In this document: piece after piece, positions 24,626 to 32,522 of the stretch
Layout: each line of letters starts with the position of its first letter
Position numbering within the stretch: position 1 is the first letter of the stretch
Assembly: GCF_026126405.1 (NCBI RefSeq)
Contig: NZ_JAFMTQ010000006.1
Location: 1 to 64,000 of the forward strand
Source of the DNA: Aureitalea sp. L0-47
GTDB lineage: Bacteria; Bacteroidota; Bacteroidia; Flavobacteriales; Flavobacteriaceae
Direction of reading: 5' to 3'
Length of the DNA: 64,000 bases
Program-made: the position numbers and the translations under genes
Notes under the pieces: generated by a model
What the model was told of the DNA's origin: nothing
Databases searched by the model: none
The model's input: the letters and a program-made list of their open reading frames with translations, nothing else

Positions 24626-25960
24626 TTAACTAACAACGGATTCGTTCACAAATTCGAACCGAACCAGTCCGTCTTCGTCTATTCTTGTTAGCTCTATTTG
24701 ATGCAAAGTATTCACCAGTTGAGGATTCCAGGGTGCTTTCACTTTTACATAGTTCTCGGTAAATCCATGGATATACCCTTCCTTGTTCTCTCCTTCAAAA
24801 AGTACCGTGCGTTTGGTTCCTAACTGTTTTTCGTAAAAGGCCCTTCGCTTTTTTACTGAAAGGCCACGGAGCATTTTACTTCGTTTATGTCGAACACCCT
24901 TCGGAACAACTCCGTCCATAACTGCAGCTTCCGTATTATCTCTTTCCGAATAGGTAAAAACATGCAGGTAGGAAATGTCCAGTTCGTTCAGGAAATGATA
25001 GGTCTCGAGGAAGAGTTCTTCCGTTTCACCGGGAAAACCTACGATCACGTCCACCCCAATACAGGCATGCGGCATGACTTCCCGAATCCTTGTTACCCGA
25101 TCCACGTACAACTCTCTTTGGTAACGCCTTTTCATCAATTTTAAAAGATCGTTGCTCCCACTCTGCAATGGGATATGAAAATGTGGAACAAAGGTTTTAG
25201 AACCTGCCACAAAATCTATTGTTTCATTCTTTAGCAAATTGGGTTCAATAGAAGAAATTCGAAGCCTTTCTATACCGGGAACTTCATCCAACGCTTCACA
25301 CAACTGGAAAAATGTGTGTTCGTGTTTTTTGTTTCCGAATTCACCTTTACCATAATCACCAATATTCACACCGGTGAGTACGATCTCCTTGATTCCCTTT
25401 GCCGAAATCTCTGCTGCATTCTTCAACACATTCTGAAGACTATCGGAACGTGAAATTCCGCGCGCCAAAGGTATCGTACAATAAGTGCATTTGTAATCAC
25501 AACCGTCCTGAACCTTCAGGAAGGCACGTGTTCGATCTCCAATGGAGTAGGAACCCACGTAGAAATCCGCATCCTCTATTTCACAACTGTGTATCTCCCC
25601 GTGATCATTCTTAGAGAGGTCGTTGATATAATCGGTGATCTTAAATTTTTCTGTGGCGCCTAGTACAAGATCCACACCATTGACATCGGCGAGTTCTTCC
25701 GGTTTCAGCTGGGCATAACATCCAATAGCCGCAACGAAGGCTTCAGGGTTTGCCTTCTGCGCCTGCTTCACAATGGTTTTAAAACGCTTATCGGCATTCT
25801 CGGTAACACTGCAGGTATTGATCACATAAATATCAGCAGACTCAGAGAAGTCTACACGCTCGAATCCCTCCGAAGAAAAATCACGGGCAATAGTGGACGT
25901 TTCACTGAAATTCAGCTTACAACCCAGGGTGTAGAATGCAACTTTTTTACTAGCGTTCAT
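24626..25960 (-). CDS. mtaB: tRNA t6A37 methylthiotransferase MtaB
   Basis: A 444-residue radical-SAM enzyme that turns t6A37 into ms2t6A37 in tRNAs reading ANN codons. The N-terminal MTTase domain (YTLGCKLNFSET near residue 12, INTCSVTENAD near 50) binds one iron-sulfur cluster; the radical-SAM cluster motif is CDYKCTYC near residue 150; a C-terminal TRAM-like domain lies at about 375-440. NTCSVTENAD and GCKLN fit MtaB better than MiaB. Confidence 0.93.
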   Translation of the reverse strand: MNASKKVAFYTLGCKLNFSETSTIARDFSSEGFERVDFSESADIYVINTCSVTENADKRFKTIVKQAQKANPEAFVAAIGCYAQLKPEELADVNGVDLVLGATEKFKITDYINDLSKNDHGEIHSCEIEDADFYVGSYSIGDRTRAFLKVQDGCDYKCTYCTIPLARGISRSDSLQNVLKNAAEISAKGIKEIVLTGVNIGDYGKGEFGNKKHEHTFFQLCEALDEVPGIERLRISSIEPNLLKNETIDFVAGSKTFVPHFHIPLQSGSNDLLKLMKRRYQRELYVDRVTRIREVMPHACIGVDVIVGFPGETEELFLETYHFLNELDISYLHVFTYSERDNTEAAVMDGVVPKGVRHKRSKMLRGLSVKKRRAFYEKQLGTKRTVLFEGENKEGYIHGFTENYVKVKAPWNPQLVNTLHQIELTRIDEDGLVRFEFVNESVVS

Positions 25961-25983
25961 TAATGTATTTTAGCAAGCGGGCA

Positions 25984-25991
25984 CAAAGATA
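25984..25991 (-). promoter_or_regulatory. mtaB promoter -7 box (TATCTTTG)
   Basis: Exact match on the minus strand, 24 bases before the mtaB start codon. Confidence 0.65.
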
Positions 25992-26006
25992 CGAAGTATT
26001 GTTGAA

Positions 26007-26020
26007 GTCGGGTGTCGGGT
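26007..26020. repeat. Two GTCGGGT heptamers left of the four-helix-bundle gene
   Basis: Two perfect 7-base units. The unit reads TCGGGTG in another register, resembling the TCGG-containing units at 71-126 and 26455-26482. Confidence 0.6.
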
Positions 26021-26074
26021 AAAATTTTAAAAATATTCCTTTGCAGTTCGCTTTCCCCATAAATAAGCAATTTA

Positions 26075-26428
26075 ATGTTATTTAAGTTTGAAAAAATCAT
26101 CGTTTGGCAATTAGCGATGGAAATGGGTGAAAACATAAATACGATTACCCAACGATTCCCCAAAAGAGAGCAATTCAATCTATCAAGTCAGGCGATGAGG
26201 GCTGCAGATTCGATAGCGCTGAACATATCGGAAGGTTCAATTTCGCAATCCAATGCGGAATTTAAGAGATTTATGGGTTACGCTATAAGATCCCTCGCGG
26301 AATTAATAACTTGCATTCACAAAGCAAAACTCAGAACATACATTTCTGAACAAGAATTCAATGTGATATATAAGGATTCATTTGAGTTGATGAATAAAAT
26401 GATCGCATTCAGACGAAACATAAAATAA
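26075..26428 (+). CDS. Four-helix-bundle protein, S23/IVP family
   Basis: A 117-residue all-helical protein of the 23S rRNA-intervening-sequence family (TIGR02436 type). The typical core LSSQAMRAADSIALNISEGS and the NAEFKRFMGYAIRSLAEL helix are present. Relatives are encoded inside 23S rRNA insertions, and the diversity-generating retroelement accessory protein Avd has the same fold. Here it stands alone, with heptamers on both sides, and ends one base before the start of the lipoprotein gene. No reverse transcriptase is nearby. Role unknown. Confidence 0.9.
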   Translation: MLFKFEKIIVWQLAMEMGENINTITQRFPKREQFNLSSQAMRAADSIALNISEGSISQSNAEFKRFMGYAIRSLAELITCIHKAKLRTYISEQEFNVIYKDSFELMNKMIAFRRNIK

Positions 26429-26429
26429 A

Positions 26430-28088
26430 ATGTGCAGCGGATATCGAATATTTAACATCGGACATCGGACATCGGACATCGGACAACTCGCTTTCCTGAT
26501 TTCGATAATTTGCTTTTTGATTCTTTCTTCCTGCTCCCAACCTCCGTCCAACCCCGACCACCTTGTCTTCCGCTATAACGAGCACAGCAACATTCCCACC
26601 CTGGATCCCGCCTTTGCGCGGAATCCACAGACTATCTGGCCCACCAACCAACTGTTCAATGGACTGGTACAGCTAGACGATTCGTTAAAGGTTCAACCGG
26701 ATATCGCCAAGCATTGGCGATTCGTGGACAGTACCTGCACCTTTTATTTTACACTTAGAGACGATGTTTATTTCCATAAGGATGAAGTTTTTGGTGATGA
26801 AGGAACCCGTAAGGTAACTGCCTATGATTTCGAATATAGTTTTAGCCGTTTAACAGACCCAAAAGTCGCTTCTCCCGGTAGTTGGGTAATGAACAATGTA
26901 GAGCGATATGAGGCAGAAAACGATTCGGTTTTTAAGATCGCTTTAAAACGTCCCTTCCCTCCTTTCCTGGGAATGCTGGGCATGCGCTACCTCTCCGCAG
27001 TACCTAAAGAAGCGGTCGATTTCTACGGAAATGAATTCCGAAGGAATCCTGTAGGCACAGGGCCTTTTCAGTTCAAATTATGGGAAGAGAACGTGAAGCT
27101 GGTACTTCGAAAGAATCCACTTTATTTCGAAAAAGACGAAAATGGGGAACAACTACCCTACCTCGAAGCGATAGCCATCACATTCTTACCAGACAAACAA
27201 AGTGAATTTCTTCAATTCGCCCAGGGTAAGATCGATTTTGTTTCAGGTCTGGACAATTCATACAAGGATGAGATCATAACTACCACCGGCGCCCTTCAGG
27301 ATAGCTATAAGGACAGAGTAAAACTCATTACGGCGCCCTATCTCAACACCGAGTACCTTGGATTCTTCATGGGTGCGGATACACCCGAGATCAAGTCGAA
27401 TGCCCTCAGACAAGCAGTAAACTATGGTTTCGACCGTGAGAAGATGGTCACCTACCTCAGGAACGGAATGGGTATCCCGGCCCACCATGGTTTTATTCCG
27501 AAAGGTCTTCCCGGATTCAACTCAATTGATGGGTACACCTACCAACCTGAAAAAGCCCGAGAACTTATCGAACAATACAAAGCTGAAACAGGGGATATTA
27601 ATCCTCAAATAGTGATAGGCACCAACAGTCAGTACCTCGATATTTGCGAATACATCCAGCGGGAATTGGAAAAATTGGGAATAGCCGTGACCATCGATGT
27701 AATGCCTCCTTCTACCTTGCGGCAGATGAAAAGCAGTGGCGAACTGGATATCTTTCGTGCGAGCTGGATCGCGGATTATCCTGACGCTGAAAATTATCTT
27801 TCCTTGTATTACAGCAAGAATTTCACGCCCAACGGACCCAATTACACCCATTATAAAAACGAGGTATTCGACAGCCTCTACGTGGCGGCACTAAATGTTT
27901 CTGATATCGAAAAACGAAAAGTCCTTTATACTCAAATGGATTCCATTGTGGTTGCAGACGCGCCTGTGGTTCCTTTGTTCTATGATATGGCGATCCGCTT
28001 CGTAAACAAAGACGTAAGCGGCCTGGGTATCAATCCGCAAAACTTCCTGGTTTTAAAGCGCGTTAAGAAAGCGAAAGGAGAAGACTAA
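26430..28088 (+). CDS. Peptide ABC transporter substrate-binding lipoprotein (SBP_bac_5)
   Basis: A 552-residue lipoprotein of the oligopeptide/nickel-binding family (DppA/OppA-like). The lipobox is LSSC with Cys35; the binding domain starts VFRYNEHSNIPTLDPAFARN and has the family segment VTAYDFEYSFSRLTDP near residue 130. No permease genes are adjacent. The first 20 residues are encoded partly by four ACATCGG heptamers, so the original start may have been displaced and the true start is uncertain; no better start codon lies between the repeats and the hydrophobic core. Confidence 0.88.
   Translation: MCSGYRIFNIGHRTSDIGQLAFLISIICFLILSSCSQPPSNPDHLVFRYNEHSNIPTLDPAFARNPQTIWPTNQLFNGLVQLDDSLKVQPDIAKHWRFVDSTCTFYFTLRDDVYFHKDEVFGDEGTRKVTAYDFEYSFSRLTDPKVASPGSWVMNNVERYEAENDSVFKIALKRPFPPFLGMLGMRYLSAVPKEAVDFYGNEFRRNPVGTGPFQFKLWEENVKLVLRKNPLYFEKDENGEQLPYLEAIAITFLPDKQSEFLQFAQGKIDFVSGLDNSYKDEIITTTGALQDSYKDRVKLITAPYLNTEYLGFFMGADTPEIKSNALRQAVNYGFDREKMVTYLRNGMGIPAHHGFIPKGLPGFNSIDGYTYQPEKARELIEQYKAETGDINPQIVIGTNSQYLDICEYIQRELEKLGIAVTIDVMPPSTLRQMKSSGELDIFRASWIADYPDAENYLSLYYSKNFTPNGPNYTHYKNEVFDSLYVAALNVSDIEKRKVLYTQMDSIVVADAPVVPLFYDMAIRFVNKDVSGLGINPQNFLVLKRVKKAKGED
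26455..26482. repeat. Heptamer array inside a coding sequence, 4 x ACATCGG
   Basis: Four perfect units, with two degenerate ones before (atatcga, atattta) and one after. They encode residues of about 9-18 of the lipoprotein at 26430. Since 7 is not a multiple of 3, gain or loss of one unit would shift the frame. Confidence 0.9.
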
Positions 28089-28134
28089 TTGTAACGAACT
28101 GATTAATTCCACCGACACATAATAAATTGGCAAT

Positions 28135-28446
28135 ATGGGTGTGGGTAGTAACATGGGCAGTCAGAAATTTAATATCCTGCAACGAAGAAATCGAAGGCAG
28201 CAAAAGAAGCTTGCCGATATCGAGGTGAGAACCATGCCCAGTGGCTACGAGGAATTCGAAGATCACACGAACATGAAAGGCCATGAATTCGCCGACTTCC
28301 AGAAGCGATTGTACGCTGAAAACACCCGTGAACGAAGACGTTTCCGTCGAATATTTTGGTCGGTGATGGCTTTGGTGCTCGTCGTGATAGTGTATTTCTT
28401 GTTCTTTTACGAAGTAGGGCCTATAAAGTCCTTTAAATGGCCTTAA
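28135..28446 (+). CDS. Small single-pass membrane protein, unknown
   Basis: A 103-residue protein with a basic N-terminal part (NILQRRNRRQQKKLADIEVR), an acidic middle and one C-terminal membrane helix (about 75-95) preceded by ERRRFRR, giving a cytoplasmic N-terminus by the positive-inside rule. It is not a family I recognise. It starts 46 bases after the peptide-binding lipoprotein and may be co-transcribed. Confidence 0.65.
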   Translation: MGVGSNMGSQKFNILQRRNRRQQKKLADIEVRTMPSGYEEFEDHTNMKGHEFADFQKRLYAENTRERRRFRRIFWSVMALVLVVIVYFLFFYEVGPIKSFKWP

Positions 28447-28540
28447 TAACTCTCAATAAATATTACCGTTAAAAGGTTAATTACCAAATCCTTAACACGG
28501 TATGGGGATGATTATCGTAATTTGATTTAAAATATCGATC

Positions 28541-29047
28541 ATGAAACGAATAGAATTTCTCAGGACTGCCGGTGCAGCAGGATTGTCTATGGTTGTTTCT
28601 CCTTTCAGTACTAAGGCGGGTACACCACTAAACGATCCACAATTGGATAAGGAACTGGTGGCCAAATTTGTTGGAGCGGCCCACAGGGATATGGATACGG
28701 TAAAGCTAATGTTGGAAGAACACCCTACACTGCTAAATGCGGCACACGACTGGAAGTACGGGGATTTTGAAACCGCGCTGGGTGCTGCTTCACATGTAGG
28801 ACATAAAGAACTGGCGCGTTACCTTTTGGATAAAGGGGCACAGGTAAATTTATTTACTACAGCACTGTTTGGTGAATTGGATTTATTGAAAGCAATGCTT
28901 TCAGCCTTTCCGACTAGTTTAAACGCTAAGGGGCCTCATGGGTTTACTTTGCTTCACCATGCAGAAAAGGGAGGTTCAGAAGCGGAAGCTGTGGTAGAAT
29001 ACTTAAAAGAAGCTGGAGCAACAGAAACGAAAATAGCCTTGTATTAA
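28541..29047 (+). CDS. Ankyrin-repeat protein, probably exported
   Basis: A 168-residue protein with a signal-like N-terminus (MKRIEFLRTAGAAGLSMVV) and about three ankyrin repeats over residues 45-165 (DMDTVKLMLEEHPTLLNAA, GHKELARYLLDKGAQVN, GFTLLHHAEKGG). No twin arginine is present. It probably mediates protein contacts in the periplasm. It is convergent with the GlmU-like gene and shares a TTAA at the two stop codons. Confidence 0.8.
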   Translation: MKRIEFLRTAGAAGLSMVVSPFSTKAGTPLNDPQLDKELVAKFVGAAHRDMDTVKLMLEEHPTLLNAAHDWKYGDFETALGAASHVGHKELARYLLDKGAQVNLFTTALFGELDLLKAMLSAFPTSLNAKGPHGFTLLHHAEKGGSEAEAVVEYLKEAGATETKIALY

Positions 29048-30219
29048 TACCTCCTGTATTTAGCCGTCTCCTCAAACACAAACTCCATTATCTTTGCGTC
29101 TTCTTCGGAAAATTCGACATTGCGTCTTGCCATGGCCGCTTTGGCCGTTTCGAAAGCCTTAGCCGTTTTATAAGCTGTCATACCATGACTTCCACCCCAA
29201 CTGAAACTGGGAATAAAATTCCGTGGGAAACCACTTCCGAAGATATTCACACTTACGCCAACCACGGTTCCGGTATTGAACATGGTGTTGATCCCGCATT
29301 TACTGTGATCACCCATCATGAGTCCACAAAATTGCAGGCCGGTCCTCCCGAATCCTTCCTTGGCGTAATCCCACAGCTTCACCTCGGCGTAGTTATTCTT
29401 CATATTCGAAGTATTGGTGTCGGCGCCAATATTGCACCATTCACCCAAGACCGAATTACCCAGGAAGCCGTCATGGCCTTTGTTTGAATATCCAAACAAT
29501 ACCGAATTGTTCACTTCGCCTCCAACTTTGGAATAAGGGCCAATGGTACAGCCGGTATAGATCTTACTGGCCATCTTCACTATGGACCCTTCGCACAAAG
29601 CAAATGGGCCGCGTATCATGGATCCTTCCATGATCTCAGTGTCCTTACCGATGTAGATAGGTCCAGCTTCGGCATTCAGGGAACAGAGCGGCAATTTCGC
29701 TCCCTCTTCGATAAAGATCCTTTCGGGATGGAAAGCAACGGTTGTTTCGGGTATAGCTTGAGAAGTGCGTCCTTCGGTAAGCAGCTGGAAGTCCCGTTCT
29801 ATGGCTTCGTGGTTTTTTCTGAAGATATCCCAGGTATGTTCAATTCGGAGGGCGTCCTCATCCTCGTACTGACTAATTTCAAAAGTATCAAAATCCACTT
29901 CTTGCCCTTCAGAAGAGAAAAAAGCAACCGGTTCGTCTCCAGAGAATATTGCCTGGTTCGTTTTTAGCGATTTAATGCGCTCCACCAGGCTTTCAGTAGG
30001 AATAAATGAAGCGTTGATGAGGATGTTTTCCTCCATCTCGACCATTGGCCAGCGTTCGGAAAGGTGATCCTCGGTAACTGTAGTGGTAGTGAAGCCAAGG
30101 AATTTTTCCCATTTCTCACGTATTGTAAGTATTCCGATGCGGATATCGGCTACCGGACGCGTATAGGTAAAAGGCAACAACTGGTCACGAACAGGACCGT
30201 CGAAAAGGATATAATTCAT
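29044..30219 (-). CDS. GlmU-like sugar nucleotidyltransferase/acyltransferase protein
   Basis: A 391-residue protein annotated in Bacteroidota as GlmU family. The N-terminal part (about 1-170, MNYILFDGPVRDQLLPFTYTRPVADIRIG) is a divergent nucleotidyltransferase-like domain that lacks the usual GTAGAL-type loop. The C-terminal part (about 180-350) shows hexapeptide-repeat periodicity of a left-handed beta helix (IYIGKDTEIMEGSMIRGPFALCEGSIVKMASKIYTG). The true substrate is not established; a cell-envelope sugar role is inferred. Confidence 0.85.
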   Translation of the reverse strand: MNYILFDGPVRDQLLPFTYTRPVADIRIGILTIREKWEKFLGFTTTTVTEDHLSERWPMVEMEENILINASFIPTESLVERIKSLKTNQAIFSGDEPVAFFSSEGQEVDFDTFEISQYEDEDALRIEHTWDIFRKNHEAIERDFQLLTEGRTSQAIPETTVAFHPERIFIEEGAKLPLCSLNAEAGPIYIGKDTEIMEGSMIRGPFALCEGSIVKMASKIYTGCTIGPYSKVGGEVNNSVLFGYSNKGHDGFLGNSVLGEWCNIGADTNTSNMKNNYAEVKLWDYAKEGFGRTGLQFCGLMMGDHSKCGINTMFNTGTVVGVSVNIFGSGFPRNFIPSFSWGGSHGMTAYKTAKAFETAKAAMARRNVEFSEEDAKIMEFVFEETAKYRRY

Positions 30220-30237
30220 AAGGGACGATTCTTACCT

Positions 30238-30245
30238 CAAAGCTA
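30238..30245 (-). promoter_or_regulatory. Promoter -7 box of GlmU-like gene (TAGCTTTG)
   Basis: Exact TAnnTTTG match on the minus strand, 19 bases before the start codon and just after the upstream terminator. Confidence 0.65.
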
Positions 30246-30248
30246 AAT

Positions 30249-30278
30249 AAAAAAAGCCTTCGAATGTCGAAGGCTTTT
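30249..30278 (-). terminator. Intrinsic terminator after L31 gene
   Basis: Stem AAGCCTTCG/CGAAGGCTT (30254-30262 with 30268-30276), T tract on the minus strand; a shorter T run also on plus. Confidence 0.85.
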
Positions 30279-30299
30279 GAAATCTTATGGAAAAAGAGT

Positions 30300-30572
30300 C
30301 TACTCTTCTTCTTTAGCAGCAGCTTTGCTGAACTTCTTGTATTTGTTCTTGAACTTGTCGATACGTCCTGCTGTATCGATAAGTTTCGCCTTCCCTGTGT
30401 AGAAAGGGTGAGAGGTTCGTGAAATCTCCATTTTTACCAAAGGATATTCCACACCATCAATCTCAATCGTTTCTTTAGAAGGTGTTGTCGATTTTGTGAT
30501 AAAAACATCCTCGTTAGACATGTCTTTAAACGCTACTAATCTATAATTCTCCGGATGGATACCTTTTTTCAT
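30300..30572 (-). CDS. rpmE: 50S ribosomal protein L31, type B (zinc-free)
   Basis: A 90-residue bL31. [20 protein letters not shown] and the [24 protein letters not shown] block identify the protein. It has no cysteine, so it is the zinc-independent type B form that in other bacteria replaces the CxxC form under zinc shortage. The ATG at 30572 is used since the longer frame reads across the promoter. The basic tail [15 protein letters not shown] is a lineage feature. Confidence 0.95.
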   Translation of the reverse strand: MKKGIHPENYRLVAFKDMSNEDVFITKSTTPSKETIEIDGVEYPLVKMEISRTSHPFYTGKAKLIDTAGRIDKFKNKYKKFSKAAAKEEE

Positions 30573-30611
30573 CTTTTCTGCTTTTTCGAATTCCCTCAAA
30601 TTTTGAGTCTG

Positions 30612-30645
30612 CAAATTTAAGCAATATTCATAAATACACAACAAA
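30612..30645 (-). promoter_or_regulatory. L31 promoter (-33 TTTG, -7 TAAATTTG)
   Basis: On the minus strand TTTG (30645-30642) precedes TAAATTTG (30619-30612) by 22 bases, slightly longer than usual. The start codon is 40 bases downstream. Confidence 0.6.
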
Positions 30646-30720
30646 TATATGGGTTATTTAATCGTGGCGCGCGAAAAAAAGTGAATTGTGAATCGTGAAA
30701 TGCGTTGGGGTTAAGGATTT

Positions 30721-30780
30721 ATTATTTATTGTTATTGATTATTATTTATTGTTATTGATTATTATTTATTGTTCGTTGTT
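30721..30780. repeat. 20-bp tandem repeat, about 3 copies
   Basis: The unit attatttattgttattgatt occurs twice perfectly and a third time with changes at the end. It lies in the gene-free stretch 30573-30974, which otherwise holds the L31 promoter, a heptamer array and the next promoter. Confidence 0.9.
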
Positions 30781-30811
30781 CTATGATTAGGGTTTAGAGT
30801 TTAAGGCAGTG

Positions 30812-30895
30812 AACCTCTAACCCCTAACTTCTAACTTCTAACATCTAACATCTAACATCTAACCTCTAACATCTAACATCTAACATCTAACATCT
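30812..30895. repeat. Heptamer tandem array, 12 units of AACATCT type
   Basis: Twelve contiguous 7-base units: aacctct, aacccct, aacttct x2, aacatct x3, aacctct, aacatct x4. The main unit is the reverse complement of AGATGTT, the main unit of the array at 58786. It ends 16 bases before the -7 box of the DUF4199 gene, so the -33 region is inside the array. Confidence 0.95.
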
Positions 30896-30910
30896 AATGT
30901 AACGTTTTAC

Positions 30911-30918
30911 TATCTTTG
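30911..30918 (+). promoter_or_regulatory. Promoter -7 box (TATCTTTG)
   Basis: Exact TAnnTTTG match directly after the heptamer array; the start codon is at 30975. A TCCGCC/GGCGGA inverted repeat lies in the leader near 30945-30958. Confidence 0.65.
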
Positions 30919-30974
30919 TTAACTAACTAGCCGAATTCAACCCTCCGCCCTGGCGGACCAAAAAACTTTCAAAT

Positions 30975-31502
30975 ATGGACACCCCTAAAGCTTCAGTTAA
31001 AAAAATCGCCCTTAATTACGGACTCTATCTAGGTCTGGCTTCTGTAATTTTAAACGTGATCTGGTATGTAATGGATATGCATATCGACAGGCCCTGGTAC
31101 CAAGGTCTAATTGGATTCGCAGTAATGATATTGATCCTCGTCTACGGTCTCAAGGCGTTTAAAAAGGATAATGGAGGATATATGTCTCTTGGAGAAGCAC
31201 TTAAAACAGGGTTAGGAATATCTCTTATTGCGGGAATAATCTCTGTAATCTATACCTTGATCCTTGTAAATTACCTTGAACCGGAGTATGTGCAAAAAAC
31301 ACTCGAATTAACCGAAGAACAAATGTATGAGCGAAATCCGAACCTTACCTCGGAACAAGCTGAAATGGCACTCAGTATGACAGAAAAATTTATGAGTCCG
31401 GGCATACTTTCCGCAATTGGATTGATTCTTTCACTCTTCTTTGGCTTCATCATATCGCTCATAGCCGGTCTCATCATGAAGCGCAGCCATCCTATGAACT
31501 AA
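30975..31502 (+). CDS. DUF4199 integral membrane protein
   Basis: A 175-residue protein with four hydrophobic helices (about 13-33, 41-60, 78-100, 142-168) and the family phrase GGYMSLGEALKTGLGISLIAG. DUF4199 genes regularly sit directly upstream of a glycosyltransferase in Bacteroidota, as here with a 12-base gap. The function is unknown; a partner in lipid-linked sugar transfer is inferred from that linkage. Confidence 0.88.
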   Translation: MDTPKASVKKIALNYGLYLGLASVILNVIWYVMDMHIDRPWYQGLIGFAVMILILVYGLKAFKKDNGGYMSLGEALKTGLGISLIAGIISVIYTLILVNYLEPEYVQKTLELTEEQMYERNPNLTSEQAEMALSMTEKFMSPGILSAIGLILSLFFGFIISLIAGLIMKRSHPMN

Positions 31503-31514
31503 GAAACCTAGTGA

Positions 31515-32468
31515 ATGAATATATCCATCGTTATTCCGCTTCTTAACGAAGAAGAATCTTTGAACGAATTATACCATTGGATTGCAGACGTAATGCAGTC
31601 CAATGGTTTTTTATACGAAATACTGTTCATAGACGATGGAAGTACCGATGATTCCTGGGAAGTGATAGAGAAACTTGCGAAGGATCACAAAGAAGTTAAG
31701 GGAATTCGTTTTCTGAAGAACTTCGGAAAGTCGCAAGCCCTACACGCCGGATTCGCCATTGCAAAAGGAGAAGTGGTGATCACTATGGATGCGGACCTCC
31801 AGGACAACCCTGAAGAGATCCCGGAATTCTACAAGATGATCAAAGAAGACGATTATCAACTAGTTTCCGGTTGGAAAAAGAAACGCTACGATTCTGTAAT
31901 GATGAAGAACCTGCCATCCAAACTTTTCAATTTCGCAGCAAGGAAGACATCAGGAGTGAAGCTTCACGATTTTAACTGCGGACTCAAAGCCTACCGCAAT
32001 GACGTGATCAAAACCATTGAAGTAACAGGCGAAATGCACCGCTATATCCCTGTACTGGCAAAAAATGCAGGCTTTAGCAAGATTGGAGAAAAAGTGGTAA
32101 AACATCAAAAGAGAAAATATGGATCTACAAAATTCGGTATGGAACGATTTATAAGAGGTTTCCTGGACCTGATCACGATTTCCTTCCTGTCTCGCTTCGG
32201 GAAGAGACCCATGCACCTCTTTGGAGCCTGGGGAGCTATTATGCTATTCATCGGCTTCTGCTTTGCAGCCTACCTGGGAATCGACAAGTTGTTTATCCAT
32301 AAGACGGGGCGACTCATAACCGAACGACCTGAATTTTATCTCGCCTTAACGGCAATGATATTGGGAACTCAGCTTTTCCTGGCCGGATTCCTTGGTGAAT
32401 TGATCCTTAGAAGCAAAAAAGGCGGGCAAAACTACCTTATTAAAGAAGAGGTAAACTTGAACGATTGA
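31515..32468 (+). CDS. Family 2 glycosyltransferase, polyprenyl-phosphate type
   Basis: A 317-residue GT-A enzyme: the nucleotide-binding start ISIVIPLLNEEESL, DDGSTDDSW near residue 38, the metal site DADLQDNP near 93 and a DFNCGLKAY acceptor motif near 152, followed by two C-terminal membrane helices (about 232-255 and 268-295). This layout is that of dolichol/undecaprenyl-phosphate sugar transferases such as the DPM1/GtrB group. It sits in the inner membrane. The sugar is not known. Confidence 0.92.
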   Translation: MNISIVIPLLNEEESLNELYHWIADVMQSNGFLYEILFIDDGSTDDSWEVIEKLAKDHKEVKGIRFLKNFGKSQALHAGFAIAKGEVVITMDADLQDNPEEIPEFYKMIKEDDYQLVSGWKKKRYDSVMMKNLPSKLFNFAARKTSGVKLHDFNCGLKAYRNDVIKTIEVTGEMHRYIPVLAKNAGFSKIGEKVVKHQKRKYGSTKFGMERFIRGFLDLITISFLSRFGKRPMHLFGAWGAIMLFIGFCFAAYLGIDKLFIHKTGRLITERPEFYLALTAMILGTQLFLAGFLGELILRSKKGGQNYLIKEEVNLND

Positions 32469-32481
32469 GGTCAAGATTCCG

Positions 32482-32489
32482 TATTTTTG
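32482..32489 (+). promoter_or_regulatory. Promoter -7 box (TATTTTTG)
   Basis: Exact TAnnTTTG match 34 bases before the phosphosugar mutase start. Confidence 0.6.
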
Positions 32490-32522
32490 CGCTGTAATAC
32501 GTCAAACACCTAATCAACTTTC

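Noticed and set aside
26075-26428. Diversity-generating retroelement accessory gene (Avd)
   Set aside because: No reverse transcriptase, template repeat or variable repeat is found nearby; only the fold family is shared.
30812-30895. CRISPR-like repeat
   Set aside because: Units are 7 bp and contiguous, with no spacers and no cas genes in the window.
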